From: Scleromatobacter sp964418745
Lineage (GTDB): Bacteria > Pseudomonadota > Gammaproteobacteria > Burkholderiales > Burkholderiaceae_C
Assembly (NCBI GenBank): GCA_964418745.1
Contig: CAYQMX010000010.1
Location: 62,001 to 126,000, forward strand
Reading direction: 5' to 3'
Length of the DNA stretch: 64,000 nucleotides
Below the pieces are notes generated by a model. The model was not told the DNA's origin, ran no database searches, and saw only the letters and a list, made by a program, of their open reading frames with translations. The position numbers and the translations under genes are program-made. How positions within the stretch are numbered: position 1 is the stretch's first letter; every line of letters begins with the position of its first letter. Shown one piece after another: positions 8,841 through 17,130 of the stretch.

Positions 8841-9296
8841 ATGGCAACTGCAAAGAAGACCCCCGCTCCCGCCGCCAAGAAGGCCGTCAAGGCCGCCGCG
8901 CCGGCCAAGACCACCAAGAAGGCCGCCGCTCCGGCCAAGGCCGTCAAGGCCAAGGCGCCCGCCGCCGTCGCCGCTCCGCTGAAGCCGATCAAGACGGCGT
9001 TCAACAAGTCCAGCCTGACGGCGCACATCGCCGAACTGGCCGCGGTCGAACTGAAGGCCGTCAAGGCCGTCCTGACCGCGCTGGAAGCCAGCATCCTGGC
9101 CTCGGTGCACAAGAAGGGCCTCGGCGAGTTCACGCTGCCGGGCCTGCTCAAGGTCGTCGTGCACAACGTGCCGGCCAAGAAGAAGCGCATGGGCAAGGAC
9201 CCGTTCACCGGCGTCGAGCGCATGTTCGCCGCCAAGCCGGCGACCGTGAAGATCAAGACGCGCGCGCTGAAGAAGCTCAAGGACGCGGCGCTGTAA
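8841..9296 (+). CDS. HU/IHF-family DNA-binding protein with Lys/Ala-rich N-terminal tail
   Basis: The product has 151 residues. The first 50 or so are a histone-H1-like Lys/Ala/Pro tail (repeated AAKK and KAAAPAK patterns). The rest is a divergent HU fold: FNKSSLTAHIAELAAVELK, then FTLPGLLKVVVHNVPAKKKR and the arm region, ending IKTRALKKLKDAAL. It is a nucleoid protein that would bind DNA through both the basic tail and the HU body. A TACAAT -10-like hexamer sits at 8782-8787. A perfect rho-independent terminator follows at 9337, so the gene looks monocistronic and highly expressed. Confidence 0.85.
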   Translation: MATAKKTPAPAAKKAVKAAAPAKTTKKAAAPAKAVKAKAPAAVAAPLKPIKTAFNKSSLTAHIAELAAVELKAVKAVLTALEASILASVHKKGLGEFTLPGLLKVVVHNVPAKKKRMGKDPFTGVERMFAAKPATVKIKTRALKKLKDAAL

Positions 9297-9336
9297 GCGT
9301 TCGCTCCACGGTGGACCTGCGGGCCCACCACCAACG

Positions 9337-9363
9337 AAAAGAGCCGCAACCGCGGCTCTTTTT
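9337..9363 (+). terminator. Rho-independent terminator (bidirectional)
   Basis: GAGCCGC (9341-9347), loop AACC, and GCGGCTC (9352-9358) are flanked by AAAA before and TTTTT after. The A-run and T-run let it work for both the HU gene and the convergent gene ending at 9382. Confidence 0.9.
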
Positions 9364-9381
9364 CATGGGCGCAGGGCCTGC

Positions 9382-10140
9382 TCAGTCCTTGCGTTCGCCG
9401 AACATGCGATCGATGTCGATGAACTCGGTCATGCTGTCGGAGAAGTCCTTCAGCGCGCCGGGCGCCATCGCGGCGGCCAGGCGTTCGGTGGGCTGGTCGG
9501 GCTGCGAGTGGCTGTGGCGGTCGCCGTGGCGGCGACGCAGCACCTGTTCGATGCGCCGGCGCAGCAGCACGATGCCGGGGCCGTAGCGATCGAGGTCGAA
9601 CGCGTCCAGCGCCTGGGCAGCGTGGCGCAGCACCGCGGCGGGCACGTCGTCGACGCCGCGTTCGCCGTTCTTGACCAGCGCGCGCTCCAGCAGCGCCAGG
9701 GAAGGCAGGCGCGGGTGATGGCCCACCTCGCCGCCCAGCATCGCTCGCAGGTTGGCGCACACCTCGGCCACTTCGCGGGTGGTCATCGACGGCATCTCGC
9801 GCGGGCTGCGCCGGCGCTCCGGCAGGTCGCCGGCACGGCGGCCACCGACCGGGCGCGGCGGCACCTCGGTGGCACGGCGGGCAACGGCCGGGCGCGCCGG
9901 CTTGTCGAAGACGAAATACCAGTCGAACCCGCGTCGCTCGAGGCGGATCGGGCGCGTGAACAGGCTGCGAAGCCGCAGCAGCACGCCGGCTGCAAGCGGC
10001 GGAGCGGCGGAAAGCGTGGGGGCGATATGGGAGGAAAGCATCCTGAGACCGGTGAAGAGCAGAGCCATGCAGGCCGGTTGCGACAAAACGCCATCGGGAC
10101 GCAGCCTGAAGAACCTTTTGACCGGCTGCAGTGATTTCAT
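9382..10140 (-). CDS. Hypothetical protein, 252 residues
   Basis: I do not recognise the family. The ATG at 10140 (MKSLQPVKRFFRLRPDG) is chosen over an upstream frame that runs to 10251 without coding character. Residues 15-60 are mildly hydrophobic, then RRGFDWYFVFDKPARP is followed by a Pro/Arg-rich linker. A helical C-terminal half begins near MTTREVAEVCANLRAMLGG. It ends with an acidic tail, TEFIDIDRMFGERKD. It lies downstream of, and on the same strand as, the DeoR regulator gene with a 55-base gap. It shares a terminator with the HU gene. No function is proposed. Confidence 0.6.
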   Translation of the reverse strand: MKSLQPVKRFFRLRPDGVLSQPACMALLFTGLRMLSSHIAPTLSAAPPLAAGVLLRLRSLFTRPIRLERRGFDWYFVFDKPARPAVARRATEVPPRPVGGRRAGDLPERRRSPREMPSMTTREVAEVCANLRAMLGGEVGHHPRLPSLALLERALVKNGERGVDDVPAAVLRHAAQALDAFDLDRYGPGIVLLRRRIEQVLRRRHGDRHSHSQPDQPTERLAAAMAPGALKDFSDSMTEFIDIDRMFGERKD

Positions 10141-10195
10141 CGTCAATTCTCGCGGTCCGATGAGCGCGGAGCGGCAATGAAATTGCAAGCTCTCG

Positions 10196-10984
10196 TTACG
10201 ACCGCGCCTTGCCCGGCAACATTTCGGCATGCAGCACGGCGCGCACGCCACCCGCCTCCAGCGGGCGCACCGCCTTGTCCCCGGCGGGCGCGTCGGTGAC
10301 CAGGACGTCCACCGCGCCGGTCGGGCAGATCTGCACCCGGCTGGTCTGGCCCAGCTTGCTGCGGTCGGCCAGCACGATGCGCTGGCGCGCGTGCTCCAGC
10401 ATCGCCCGGGCGACGGCCGCCTCGTGGCGCAGGTAGTCGGTGGCGCCGGCGCGGGCGTCGATGCCCACCGGCGAGACGATGGCCAGGTCCAGGTGATGGC
10501 GGCCGATCTCGGCCACGGTCTGCTCGCCGTAGGTGGCCGGCATCTCCTGCGCGATTCGTCCGCCCAGCAGCACCACGTCCAGCCCCGGGTTGCCGGCCAG
10601 GTCGGAGGCGATGCTCACCGAGTTGGTGACGATCTGCAGGTCGCTGCGCGCCAGCAGCACCTGCGCCAGCGCCTGGGTGGTGGAGCCGGCGTCGATGAAG
10701 CAGGCCATGCCGGGCCGGATCAGCGTGGCCGCCGCGCGCGCGATGGCGCGCTTGCCGGGCCGGTGCAATTCCTCGCGCACCACGTAGCTGGGCTCGATCG
10801 GCACGGCCTGAGGGATCGCCCCGCCGTGCACCCGGCTCAGCTTGCCCGAGAGCTCCAGCTCGATCAGGTCGCGCCGGATGGTCTCCTTGGACACGCCCAG
10901 CTCGGCCGCGATCGTCTCGGTGGCCAGGCGCTGGTGTTCGTCCAGCAGCGCCACGATGCGCGCGTGTCTCTCATGGGCCCACAT
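10196..10984 (-). CDS. DeoR/GlpR-family transcriptional regulator
   Basis: The product has 262 residues from the ATG at 10984 (MWAHERHARIVALLDE). The N-terminal helix-turn-helix is clear: TETIAAELGVSKETIRRDL followed by the HGG motif (LSRVHGGAI). The C-terminal sugar-phosphate isomerase-like sensor domain carries FIDAGSTTQALAQVL and VTNSVSIASDL. DeoR proteins usually repress and are released by phosphorylated sugars. It diverges from the TonB-dependent receptor and organophosphorus transport cluster across about 240 bases, so a role like GlpR responding to a phosphorylated catabolite is a reasonable inference. Confidence 0.85.
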   Translation of the reverse strand: MWAHERHARIVALLDEHQRLATETIAAELGVSKETIRRDLIELELSGKLSRVHGGAIPQAVPIEPSYVVREELHRPGKRAIARAAATLIRPGMACFIDAGSTTQALAQVLLARSDLQIVTNSVSIASDLAGNPGLDVVLLGGRIAQEMPATYGEQTVAEIGRHHLDLAIVSPVGIDARAGATDYLRHEAAVARAMLEHARQRIVLADRSKLGQTSRVQICPTGAVDVLVTDAPAGDKAVRPLEAGGVRAVLHAEMLPGKARS

Positions 10985-11079
10985 GGGTCTTCGGTCTCCC
11001 GGCGCTCGCCGTCTCGTCACTGTTGGTGGGGATCATGCGCACGCCGGCCGCCATGGAGCCCGGACGATGCCGCGCAAAT

Positions 11080-11152
11080 ATGACAGGACGAGGAAATGAT
11101 TGCGCCCGTGTGGCCTTGTGTTGTTTTTGCTTGGATTTAGTTGTTCTGTCAT
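11080..11152. promoter_or_regulatory. Pair of PhoB-box-like half-sites upstream of the TonB receptor
   Basis: CTGTCAT occurs at 11146-11152 on the plus strand and again at 11080-11086 on the minus strand, in the divergent gap between the DeoR gene and the TonB-receptor gene. CTGTCAT is the conserved PhoB half-site, but a second half-site at the usual 11-bp repeat distance is not obvious for either copy. The region also has an unusually T-rich stretch at 11117-11145 that could hold the promoter. Confidence 0.35.
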
Positions 11153-11223
11153 GAAGCGTCGAGATAGTGCCGAGGTCGCGCTGCTCCGGCAGCCCACCTC
11201 CCTCCCATCCCAGAAGGCAACCC

Positions 11224-13503
11224 ATGGCACGCATCCATCGACACTCCCTCCTCGCCGCCGCGCTGTCGCTGGCGTACGCCGCGCACGCGCAGTCCCCGGT
11301 CCAGCCGCAGGCCCAGGTCGTGGCGCTGGCGACCGCCCCGACGGTCGACGCCGCCGCCGCCGGCGACGTCCAGACCGTCACCATCACCCAGGGTCGCGGC
11401 CAGGTGCGCTCGGTGCAGGGCCTGGACGCCAAGGAATTCACCGAGGCGCCCGCCGGCACGAGCCCGCTGGTGACCGTCTCGCGCCTGCCGGGCGTGAACT
11501 TCCAGTCGGCCGACCCGCTGGGCAACTACGAGTGGTCCACGCGCTTCACGGTGCGCTCGTTCTCGCAGAACCAGCTCGGCTTCACGCTCGACAACGTGCC
11601 GCTGGGCGACATGTCGTACGGCAACTTCAACGGCCTGCACATCAGCCGCGCGATCTCGGCCGAGAACGTCGGCCGCGTGTTCCTGTCGCAGGGCTCGGGC
11701 TCGCTGGACACCGCCTCGTCGAGCAACCTCGGCGGCACGATCCAGTTCTACTCGCGTGCGCCCGAGGACAAGTTCGGCCTCGACCTGCGCCAGACGCTGG
11801 GCAGCGACAACGAGGTGCGCAGCTACGGCCGCGTCGACACCGGCGACACCGGCTTCGGCCGCTTCTCGCTGAGCTTCACCAACCAGGACGCCGAGAAGTG
11901 GAAGGGCACCGGCCACCAGCGCCAGAAGCAGTTCAACCTGGGCTACCTCAACACCTGGGGCGACAGCCGCCTGAGCGCGTTCGTGAACACGTCGCAACGG
12001 CGCGAGATCGACTACCAGGACATGTCCAAGGAGATGATCGGCCGCCTGGGCTACAAGTGGGACAACTACTTCCCCGACGTGCGCGCGGCCCTGCAATCGG
12101 CCGTGAACATCTGGACGCACGGCGAGACCTCCGTCGACGACGCCTACTACGCCGGCTCCGGCCTGCGCGACGACACGCTGATGGGCACCACGTTCGAGAC
12201 CCGCGTCTGGGACAAGCTGCACCTGGCGCTCACCGGCTACGAGCACACCAACAAGGGCGAGGGCCTCTGGTACACGCCCTACACGCCGTCGCCCAATGGC
12301 GTGCCGGTGTCGATCCGGACGACTGAATACAACATCGCCCGCAGCGGCGGCATTGCCAACTTCGACGTCGAGCTGGGCGCCCACACGGTCAAGTTCGGCC
12401 TCTGGCACGAGGACAACGACTTCAACCAGGCACGCCGCTTCTACGCCGTTGGTGCCAACGTGTTCCCGTCGCCGTACAACTTCCTGAGCAACCCGTTCTT
12501 CACCCAGTGGCAGTACGCGTTCAAGACGACGACCAACCAGTACTGGCTGTCGGACGACTTCGCGGTGACCGACGCGCTGACCGTGACCGCCGGCTTCAAG
12601 GGCCTGCGCGTCACGACGGACGGCACCGCGGTGGTGTCGGCGTTCAGCGGCACGAACCCGTCCGGCACCGTCGAATCGAAGAAGAACTTCCTGCCCCAGG
12701 TCGGCGCGAACTTCAAGCTGTCGTCCACCGACGAGCTGTTCGCCTCGTACTCGAAGAACATGCGCGCGTTCCAGGGCGCGGCCACCGGCACCACCCCGTA
12801 CGCGACGACCGTGGCCGGCTTCGAGGCGATCAAGGACACGCTCAAGCCCGAGACCTCGGACGACTTCGAAGGCGGCTGGCGCACCCACCACGCGCTGTAC
12901 GAAGCCACGCTGGCGGCCTACCTCGTGAACTTCCACGACCGCCTCCTGGGCGTGCAGAAGGGCACCGGCATCCAGGGCAACCCGACGGTGCTGTCCAACG
13001 TCGGCGGCGTGCGCTCGTACGGCCTCGAGGCCGCGCTGTCGCTGCGCCTGATGCCCGGCGTGACCTGGACGAACAGTTTCAGCGAGAGCCGCTCCACGTA
13101 CCGCGACGACGTGGTCAGCGACGGCGTTCCGGTGCCGACCAAGGGCAAGCACGTGGTCGACGCGCCGGACACCATGCTCAAGTCCATCCTCGGCTACGAC
13201 GACGGCAGCCTGTTCGGCGACCTGGGCGCTGATTTCATGTCCAAGCGCTACTACAGCTACTCGAACGACGCCTCGGTGCCGTCGCGCCTGCTGATGAATG
13301 CTAGCGCCGGCTACCGCTTCGCGCCGTTCAGCTTCGTCAAGCAGAGCAGCGTGCAGTTCAACGTCACCAACCTGACGAACCGCAAGTACATCTCCACGCT
13401 GGGCTCGAACGGCTTCGTCAACAACGATCCGGACGGCAAGGCGCAGACCCTGCTGACCGGCGCGCCGCGCGAGTTCACGGTGAGCTTCGCCGCGAAGTTC
13501 TGA
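11224..13503 (+). CDS. TonB-dependent outer-membrane receptor
   Basis: The product has 759 residues and an N-terminal signal peptide (HSLLAAALSLAYAAHAQ). A TonB-box-like DVQTVTIT near residue 45 is followed by a plug domain (VSRLPGVNFQSADPL, LDNVPLGDM, NLGGTIQFYSRAPEDKFG). The long beta-barrel ends in the canonical terminal aromatic (EFTVSFAAKF). The ATG at 11224 was chosen because the signal peptide starts there. It would import a large or scarce ligand into the periplasm with energy from TonB/ExbBD. The downstream genes suggest a phosphorus-containing compound rather than a siderophore, but this is inference. Confidence 0.88.
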   Translation: MARIHRHSLLAAALSLAYAAHAQSPVQPQAQVVALATAPTVDAAAAGDVQTVTITQGRGQVRSVQGLDAKEFTEAPAGTSPLVTVSRLPGVNFQSADPLGNYEWSTRFTVRSFSQNQLGFTLDNVPLGDMSYGNFNGLHISRAISAENVGRVFLSQGSGSLDTASSSNLGGTIQFYSRAPEDKFGLDLRQTLGSDNEVRSYGRVDTGDTGFGRFSLSFTNQDAEKWKGTGHQRQKQFNLGYLNTWGDSRLSAFVNTSQRREIDYQDMSKEMIGRLGYKWDNYFPDVRAALQSAVNIWTHGETSVDDAYYAGSGLRDDTLMGTTFETRVWDKLHLALTGYEHTNKGEGLWYTPYTPSPNGVPVSIRTTEYNIARSGGIANFDVELGAHTVKFGLWHEDNDFNQARRFYAVGANVFPSPYNFLSNPFFTQWQYAFKTTTNQYWLSDDFAVTDALTVTAGFKGLRVTTDGTAVVSAFSGTNPSGTVESKKNFLPQVGANFKLSSTDELFASYSKNMRAFQGAATGTTPYATTVAGFEAIKDTLKPETSDDFEGGWRTHHALYEATLAAYLVNFHDRLLGVQKGTGIQGNPTVLSNVGGVRSYGLEAALSLRLMPGVTWTNSFSESRSTYRDDVVSDGVPVPTKGKHVVDAPDTMLKSILGYDDGSLFGDLGADFMSKRYYSYSNDASVPSRLLMNASAGYRFAPFSFVKQSSVQFNVTNLTNRKYISTLGSNGFVNNDPDGKAQTLLTGAPREFTVSFAAKF

Positions 13504-13519
13504 TGTCGTAGATCGACAC

Positions 13520-13547
13520 GGCGCGCAGTCCGCGAGGCCTGCGCGCC
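13520..13547 (+). other. Strong intergenic stem-loop between receptor and binding-protein genes
   Basis: GGCGCGCAG (13520-13528) and CTGCGCGCC (13539-13547) form a perfect 9-bp stem with a 10-base loop and no U-tract. It could attenuate or stabilise the receptor transcript relative to the downstream transporter genes. Confidence 0.5.
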
Positions 13548-13582
13548 GCACGCATTTCACTTTCGAGAAGAGGAGGCCCCGC

Positions 13583-14647
13583 ATGACCACCCGCCGCCAA
13601 GCCACCAGCTGGCTCGCCGCCGCCCTCGGCGCCGCCGCCCTGCCCGCGCGCGCCCAGGCCCCGCAACCCGCGCTCAAGGAGCTGGAACGCGCCGCGCGCG
13701 CCGAAGGCAGGCTCGCCAGCGTGGGCATGCCCGACGACTGGGCCAACTGGCGCGGCACCTGGGCCGACCTGCAGCGCCTGTACGGCATCGCCCACGTCGA
13801 CTCCGACATGAGCAGCGCCGAGGAGATCGCCAAGATCGAGGCCGAGAAGGCCAACGCCAGCGTCGACATCGGCGACGTCGGCTTCGAGTTCGGCGCCATC
13901 GCCAAGGCGCGCGGCGTGACGCGGCCGTACAAGCCGAGCACCTGGGCGCAGGTGCCCGACTGGGCCAAGGACGCCGACGGCCACTGGGCGCTCGCCTACA
14001 CCGGCACCATCGCGTTCGCGGTCAACACGAAGCGCGTCAAGGCCGTGCCGCGCAGCTGGAAGGCGCTGTTCGAGTCGAACGCGCGCGTGCTGATCGGCGA
14101 GGTGGGCCGCGCGGCGCAGGCCAACGCCGGCGTGCTGTCGGCGGCCATCGCGCTGGGCGGCGACGAGACCCGCCTCGCGCCCGCGCTGGCCGCGTTCGCG
14201 CCGCTGGCCAGGCAGCATCGCCTGGTCACCACCAACGCCTCGCCGGCGCTGATGGAGCGCGGCGAGGCCGACGTGTTCGTGATGTGGGACTTCAACGCGC
14301 TGTCATACCGAGACAAGATCCCCAACGCCGCCGACTACGAGATCCTGATCCCGTCGGACGGTTCGGTCACCAGCGGCTACACCACCATCATCAACAGGAA
14401 CGCGCCGCACCCGAACGCCGCGATGCTGGCGCGCGAGTACATCTTCAGCGACGCCGGCCAGGTACAGCTGGCGCGCGGCAACGCCCGCCCGATCCGCGCC
14501 GACAGCCTGGCGCTGCCCGAGGACGTGCGCCGCAAGCTGATCGACGGCAGGCAGTACGCCGCCGCGCGCGCGGTGCGCCCGGCGATCTGGACCGACGAGG
14601 TCAAGAAGCTGCCGCGTGCCTGGCAGCACGACGTGATGGACGCGTGA
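13583..14647 (+). CDS. Periplasmic substrate-binding protein of a PotD/AfuA-type ABC importer
   Basis: The product has 354 residues. The N-terminus MTTRRQATSWLAAALGAAAL, ending in ARAQA, looks like a Tat or Sec signal peptide. The mature protein matches the type-2 binding fold of the iron/polyamine/phosphonate group: LASVGMPDDWANWRGTW, DIGDVGFEFG, and a late YIFSDAGQVQLARGNARPIR segment. AGGAGG at 13572-13577 supports the start. Its stop overlaps the next start (TGATG). The cluster layout (binding protein, two permeases, ATPase, phosphatases) resembles 2-aminoethylphosphonate or glycerophosphodiester importers; the ligand is inferred, not read. Confidence 0.82.
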   Translation: MTTRRQATSWLAAALGAAALPARAQAPQPALKELERAARAEGRLASVGMPDDWANWRGTWADLQRLYGIAHVDSDMSSAEEIAKIEAEKANASVDIGDVGFEFGAIAKARGVTRPYKPSTWAQVPDWAKDADGHWALAYTGTIAFAVNTKRVKAVPRSWKALFESNARVLIGEVGRAAQANAGVLSAAIALGGDETRLAPALAAFAPLARQHRLVTTNASPALMERGEADVFVMWDFNALSYRDKIPNAADYEILIPSDGSVTSGYTTIINRNAPHPNAAMLAREYIFSDAGQVQLARGNARPIRADSLALPEDVRRKLIDGRQYAAARAVRPAIWTDEVKKLPRAWQHDVMDA

Positions 14648-15444
14648 TGGGCGCGTCGAAGCTGCATCGGCTGGCGGTGGTCCTGGTCGACGGCCTGCGC
14701 GACGACACCGCGCGTCGCTGCCTGGGCCACCTGCTCGCGCTCGAGGAGGCCGGGCGGGCGCGCTGGACCACGCTGTCGTGCGAGCTGCCCAGCCTGTCGC
14801 GGCCGCTCTACGCCACCGTCATCAGCGGCCGGCGTCCGATCGACCACGGCATCGTCAGCAACGACCGCGTCGGCGTGCGCCTGGACGACACGCTGTTCGA
14901 CGACGTGGCCGCCCGCGGCGGCCGCAGCGCGGTCGCCGCGTACGACTGGTTCTACGAACTGCTCGCGGGCGAGCGCTTCGCGCCCGCGCGCCACCGCACG
15001 GCCGCGTGCGCGAGCCGCGGCGTCGTCGCGGCCAGCTGGTACTTCGAGGACGACTACCCCGACTCGCACCTGCTCGCCGATGCCGAGGACCTGCGCCAGC
15101 GCCACGCGCCCGAGCTGCTGTTCGTGCATCCGATGGGCCTGGACAACGCCGGCCACGTGCACGGCGGCGCGTCGGCGGCCTACGACTTCGCGGCGCGCAA
15201 GTTCGACAACGCGCTGTCGCTGCTGCTGCCGCAATGGCTGGCCGACGGCTACGACGTCGTCGTCACCAGCGACCACGGCATGGGTGCCGACCGCATGCAT
15301 GGCGGCAATACGCCGGAAGAACGCCGCGTGCCCTTCGTGTGGGTGCCCCGCGCCGGCGACGCGACGGGCGAGCCGCCGCTGTGGCCCGCGACGCAGCTGG
15401 ACGTCCGGCGATTCCTCGTCGACCGCCTGGACGCCGCACGATGA
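14647..15444 (+). CDS. Small alkaline-phosphatase-superfamily hydrolase
   Basis: The product has 265 residues. Alkaline-phosphatase/nucleotide-pyrophosphatase fold motifs are visible: VVLVDGLRDDTARR (first metal-binding Asp), SLSRPLYATVISGRRPIDHG around the nucleophile region, HPMGLDNAGHVHGG, and TSDHGMGADRMHGG with the second-site metal ligands. No signal peptide is seen, so it probably acts in the cytoplasm on an imported phosphoester or phosphonate. It is nested between the binding-protein and permease genes with overlaps at both ends (TGATG; ATGA), an integral part of the operon. Substrates in this superfamily vary widely and cannot be read from sequence. Confidence 0.8.
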   Translation: MGASKLHRLAVVLVDGLRDDTARRCLGHLLALEEAGRARWTTLSCELPSLSRPLYATVISGRRPIDHGIVSNDRVGVRLDDTLFDDVAARGGRSAVAAYDWFYELLAGERFAPARHRTAACASRGVVAASWYFEDDYPDSHLLADAEDLRQRHAPELLFVHPMGLDNAGHVHGGASAAYDFAARKFDNALSLLLPQWLADGYDVVVTSDHGMGADRMHGGNTPEERRVPFVWVPRAGDATGEPPLWPATQLDVRRFLVDRLDAAR

Positions 15445-16271
15445 ACCTGTCCAAGCGCGCCGCCTGGATCGCCGCCGCGCCGCTGCTGGCGATCGTCGCG
15501 CTGGCCGTGGCGCTGCCGTTCGCGTGGCGCAGCGCGGGGGTCGTGGCCGACTGCGTGCGCGGCAGCGACTGCGCGCTGCGCGACCTGTTGGCAGACAGCT
15601 ACTACCTGAAGGCGGTGGCGAACACGCTGTGGATCTCGGCGCTGTCGACGCTCGTCGCGCTGGCCGTCGGTGGCGCCGCCGCGGTGGCGCTGGCCGAACA
15701 CCCGCGCTGGCGGCGCACCAGCGCCGTGCTGGCCAACCTGGGCGCCAACTTCGCGGGCGTTCCGCTGGCGCTGGCGCTGACGCTGCTGTTCGGCGTGCAG
15801 GGCGTGCTGCGCCAGGTCCTGGCGGGCGCGGGCATCGCGCTGCCGTTCGATCTCGACGGCAACGGCGGCCTGCTGGTGGCCTACCTGTGCTTCCAGGTGC
15901 CGCTGGCCATGCTGATGCTCGCGCAGCCGGTGCAACTGCTGGAGGGCGGGCTGATGGACGCCGCGGCCACGCTGGGCGCCGGCCCCGCCCTCTTCTGGCG
16001 CCGCGTCGGCATCCCCCTGCTGCTGCCCAGCCTGGTCGAAGTGGGCAGCCTGCTGTTCGCCAACGCGGCGGCGGCCTACGCGACGCCGTTCGCGCTGTCG
16101 GGCACCGCCGCCAACGTGCTGGCGGTGCGCATCGCGGCGCTGGTCAGCGGCGACATCTTCTCCAACCCCGGGCTGTCGTCGCTGCTCGCGCTGCTGATGT
16201 TCGCGCTGCTGGCGCTGGTCATCGTCGGTGCGAACCTGCTCGCGCGGCGCCTGCGCGGGCGCGACGCATGA
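15441..16271 (+). CDS. ABC transporter permease (PotB/PhnU-like)
   Basis: The 276-residue inner-membrane permease has about six hydrophobic segments. The coupling (EAA-type) region is visible as MDAAATLGAGPALFWRRVGI. A periplasmic loop near residues 35-50 (VRGSDCALRDLLADSYY) contains two cysteines. The ATG overlaps the preceding stop (ATGA). It pairs with the next permease as in spermidine, iron or phosphonate importers with one ATPase gene. Confidence 0.85.
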   Translation: MNLSKRAAWIAAAPLLAIVALAVALPFAWRSAGVVADCVRGSDCALRDLLADSYYLKAVANTLWISALSTLVALAVGGAAAVALAEHPRWRRTSAVLANLGANFAGVPLALALTLLFGVQGVLRQVLAGAGIALPFDLDGNGGLLVAYLCFQVPLAMLMLAQPVQLLEGGLMDAAATLGAGPALFWRRVGIPLLLPSLVEVGSLLFANAAAAYATPFALSGTAANVLAVRIAALVSGDIFSNPGLSSLLALLMFALLALVIVGANLLARRLRGRDA

Positions 16272-16332
16272 GCGCACGCCCCGCCGCTCCGAAGGGCGCT
16301 CGCACGGCCGCCCGCAGGCCGGAGCTCGCCGC

Positions 16333-17130
16333 ATGAGCCGGCCGACGTTCTCCTGGTCGCGCCTCGCGCTGGCGCTGGTCCTGTTGCTGGCGGTGCTGCC
16401 GCCGCTGGCGGTGCTGCTGTACGCGCTGTCCGGGCGCTGGGATCGCAGCCTGCTGCCGCAGGACGCGACCTGGGCCTGGATGGCCGAGATCGTGCACGCG
16501 CCGCGGGTGCAGGCGGCCGTGGCGCAGACGCTGGCGTTGTCGCTGGCCAGCGCGCTGCTGACGCTGCTGGTGGGCGGCAGCGCGACGATCGTCGCCCGGC
16601 TGGTCTCGCCGCGCGTCACCGCGCTGCTGGACACGCTGGCGCTGCTGCCCTACGCGATCCCGCCGGTGGTGATCGCCATCGGCGCGCTGGAACTGTTCGT
16701 CGGCCGCTGGGGCGCCTGGCTGGACCTGCGCGTCGTCTACGTCCTGGTGGCCTCGCCGCTGCTGTTTCCGCTGCTGCACAAGACGCTGGGCGCGGCGATG
16801 CGCCAGCTCGACGTCGCCCCGCTGATGGAAGCCGCGCACACGCTGGGCGCCAGCGACGGCTACCTGCTGCGCCGCGTGCTGCTGCCGCTGCTGGCGCCCA
16901 CGCTGGTGGCCTGCCTGCTGCTGCTGTGGGTGGCCGCGGCGATGGAGTTCGCGATCGCCAACCTGCTGCTGGGCGGCACGATCGAGATGCTGCAGCCGCT
17001 GATGAACGGGATGCGCGGCGTCAACGGACACCTGTCCGCGGCGCTGGTGGTCTCGAGTTTCGCGGTGGTCGCCGCGCTGGGCATGATGGTCGAAGGGCTG
17101 ATGGCATGGAACACCCGCAGGAACTCGTAG
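16333..17130 (+). CDS. ABC transporter permease (PotC/PhnV-like)
   Basis: The second permease has 265 residues from the ATG at 16333 (MSRPTFSWSRLALALVL). The EAA-type loop reads MEAAHTLGASDGYLLRRVLL. An upstream in-frame stretch back to 16228 overlaps the previous gene and is an Arg/Gly-rich shadow, so it is excluded. The 3' end overlaps the ATPase start by 25 bases, a sign of a tightly organised operon. Confidence 0.85.
   Translation: MSRPTFSWSRLALALVLLLAVLPPLAVLLYALSGRWDRSLLPQDATWAWMAEIVHAPRVQAAVAQTLALSLASALLTLLVGGSATIVARLVSPRVTALLDTLALLPYAIPPVVIAIGALELFVGRWGAWLDLRVVYVLVASPLLFPLLHKTLGAAMRQLDVAPLMEAAHTLGASDGYLLRRVLLPLLAPTLVACLLLLWVAAAMEFAIANLLLGGTIEMLQPLMNGMRGVNGHLSAALVVSSFAVVAALGMMVEGLMAWNTRRNS

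Noticed and set aside
11149..13968. Minus-strand open frame of 939 codons opposite the TonB receptor
   Set aside because: Shadow of a real gene; no motif, no ribosome-binding site, same odd composition. The equal length to the previous one is coincidence.
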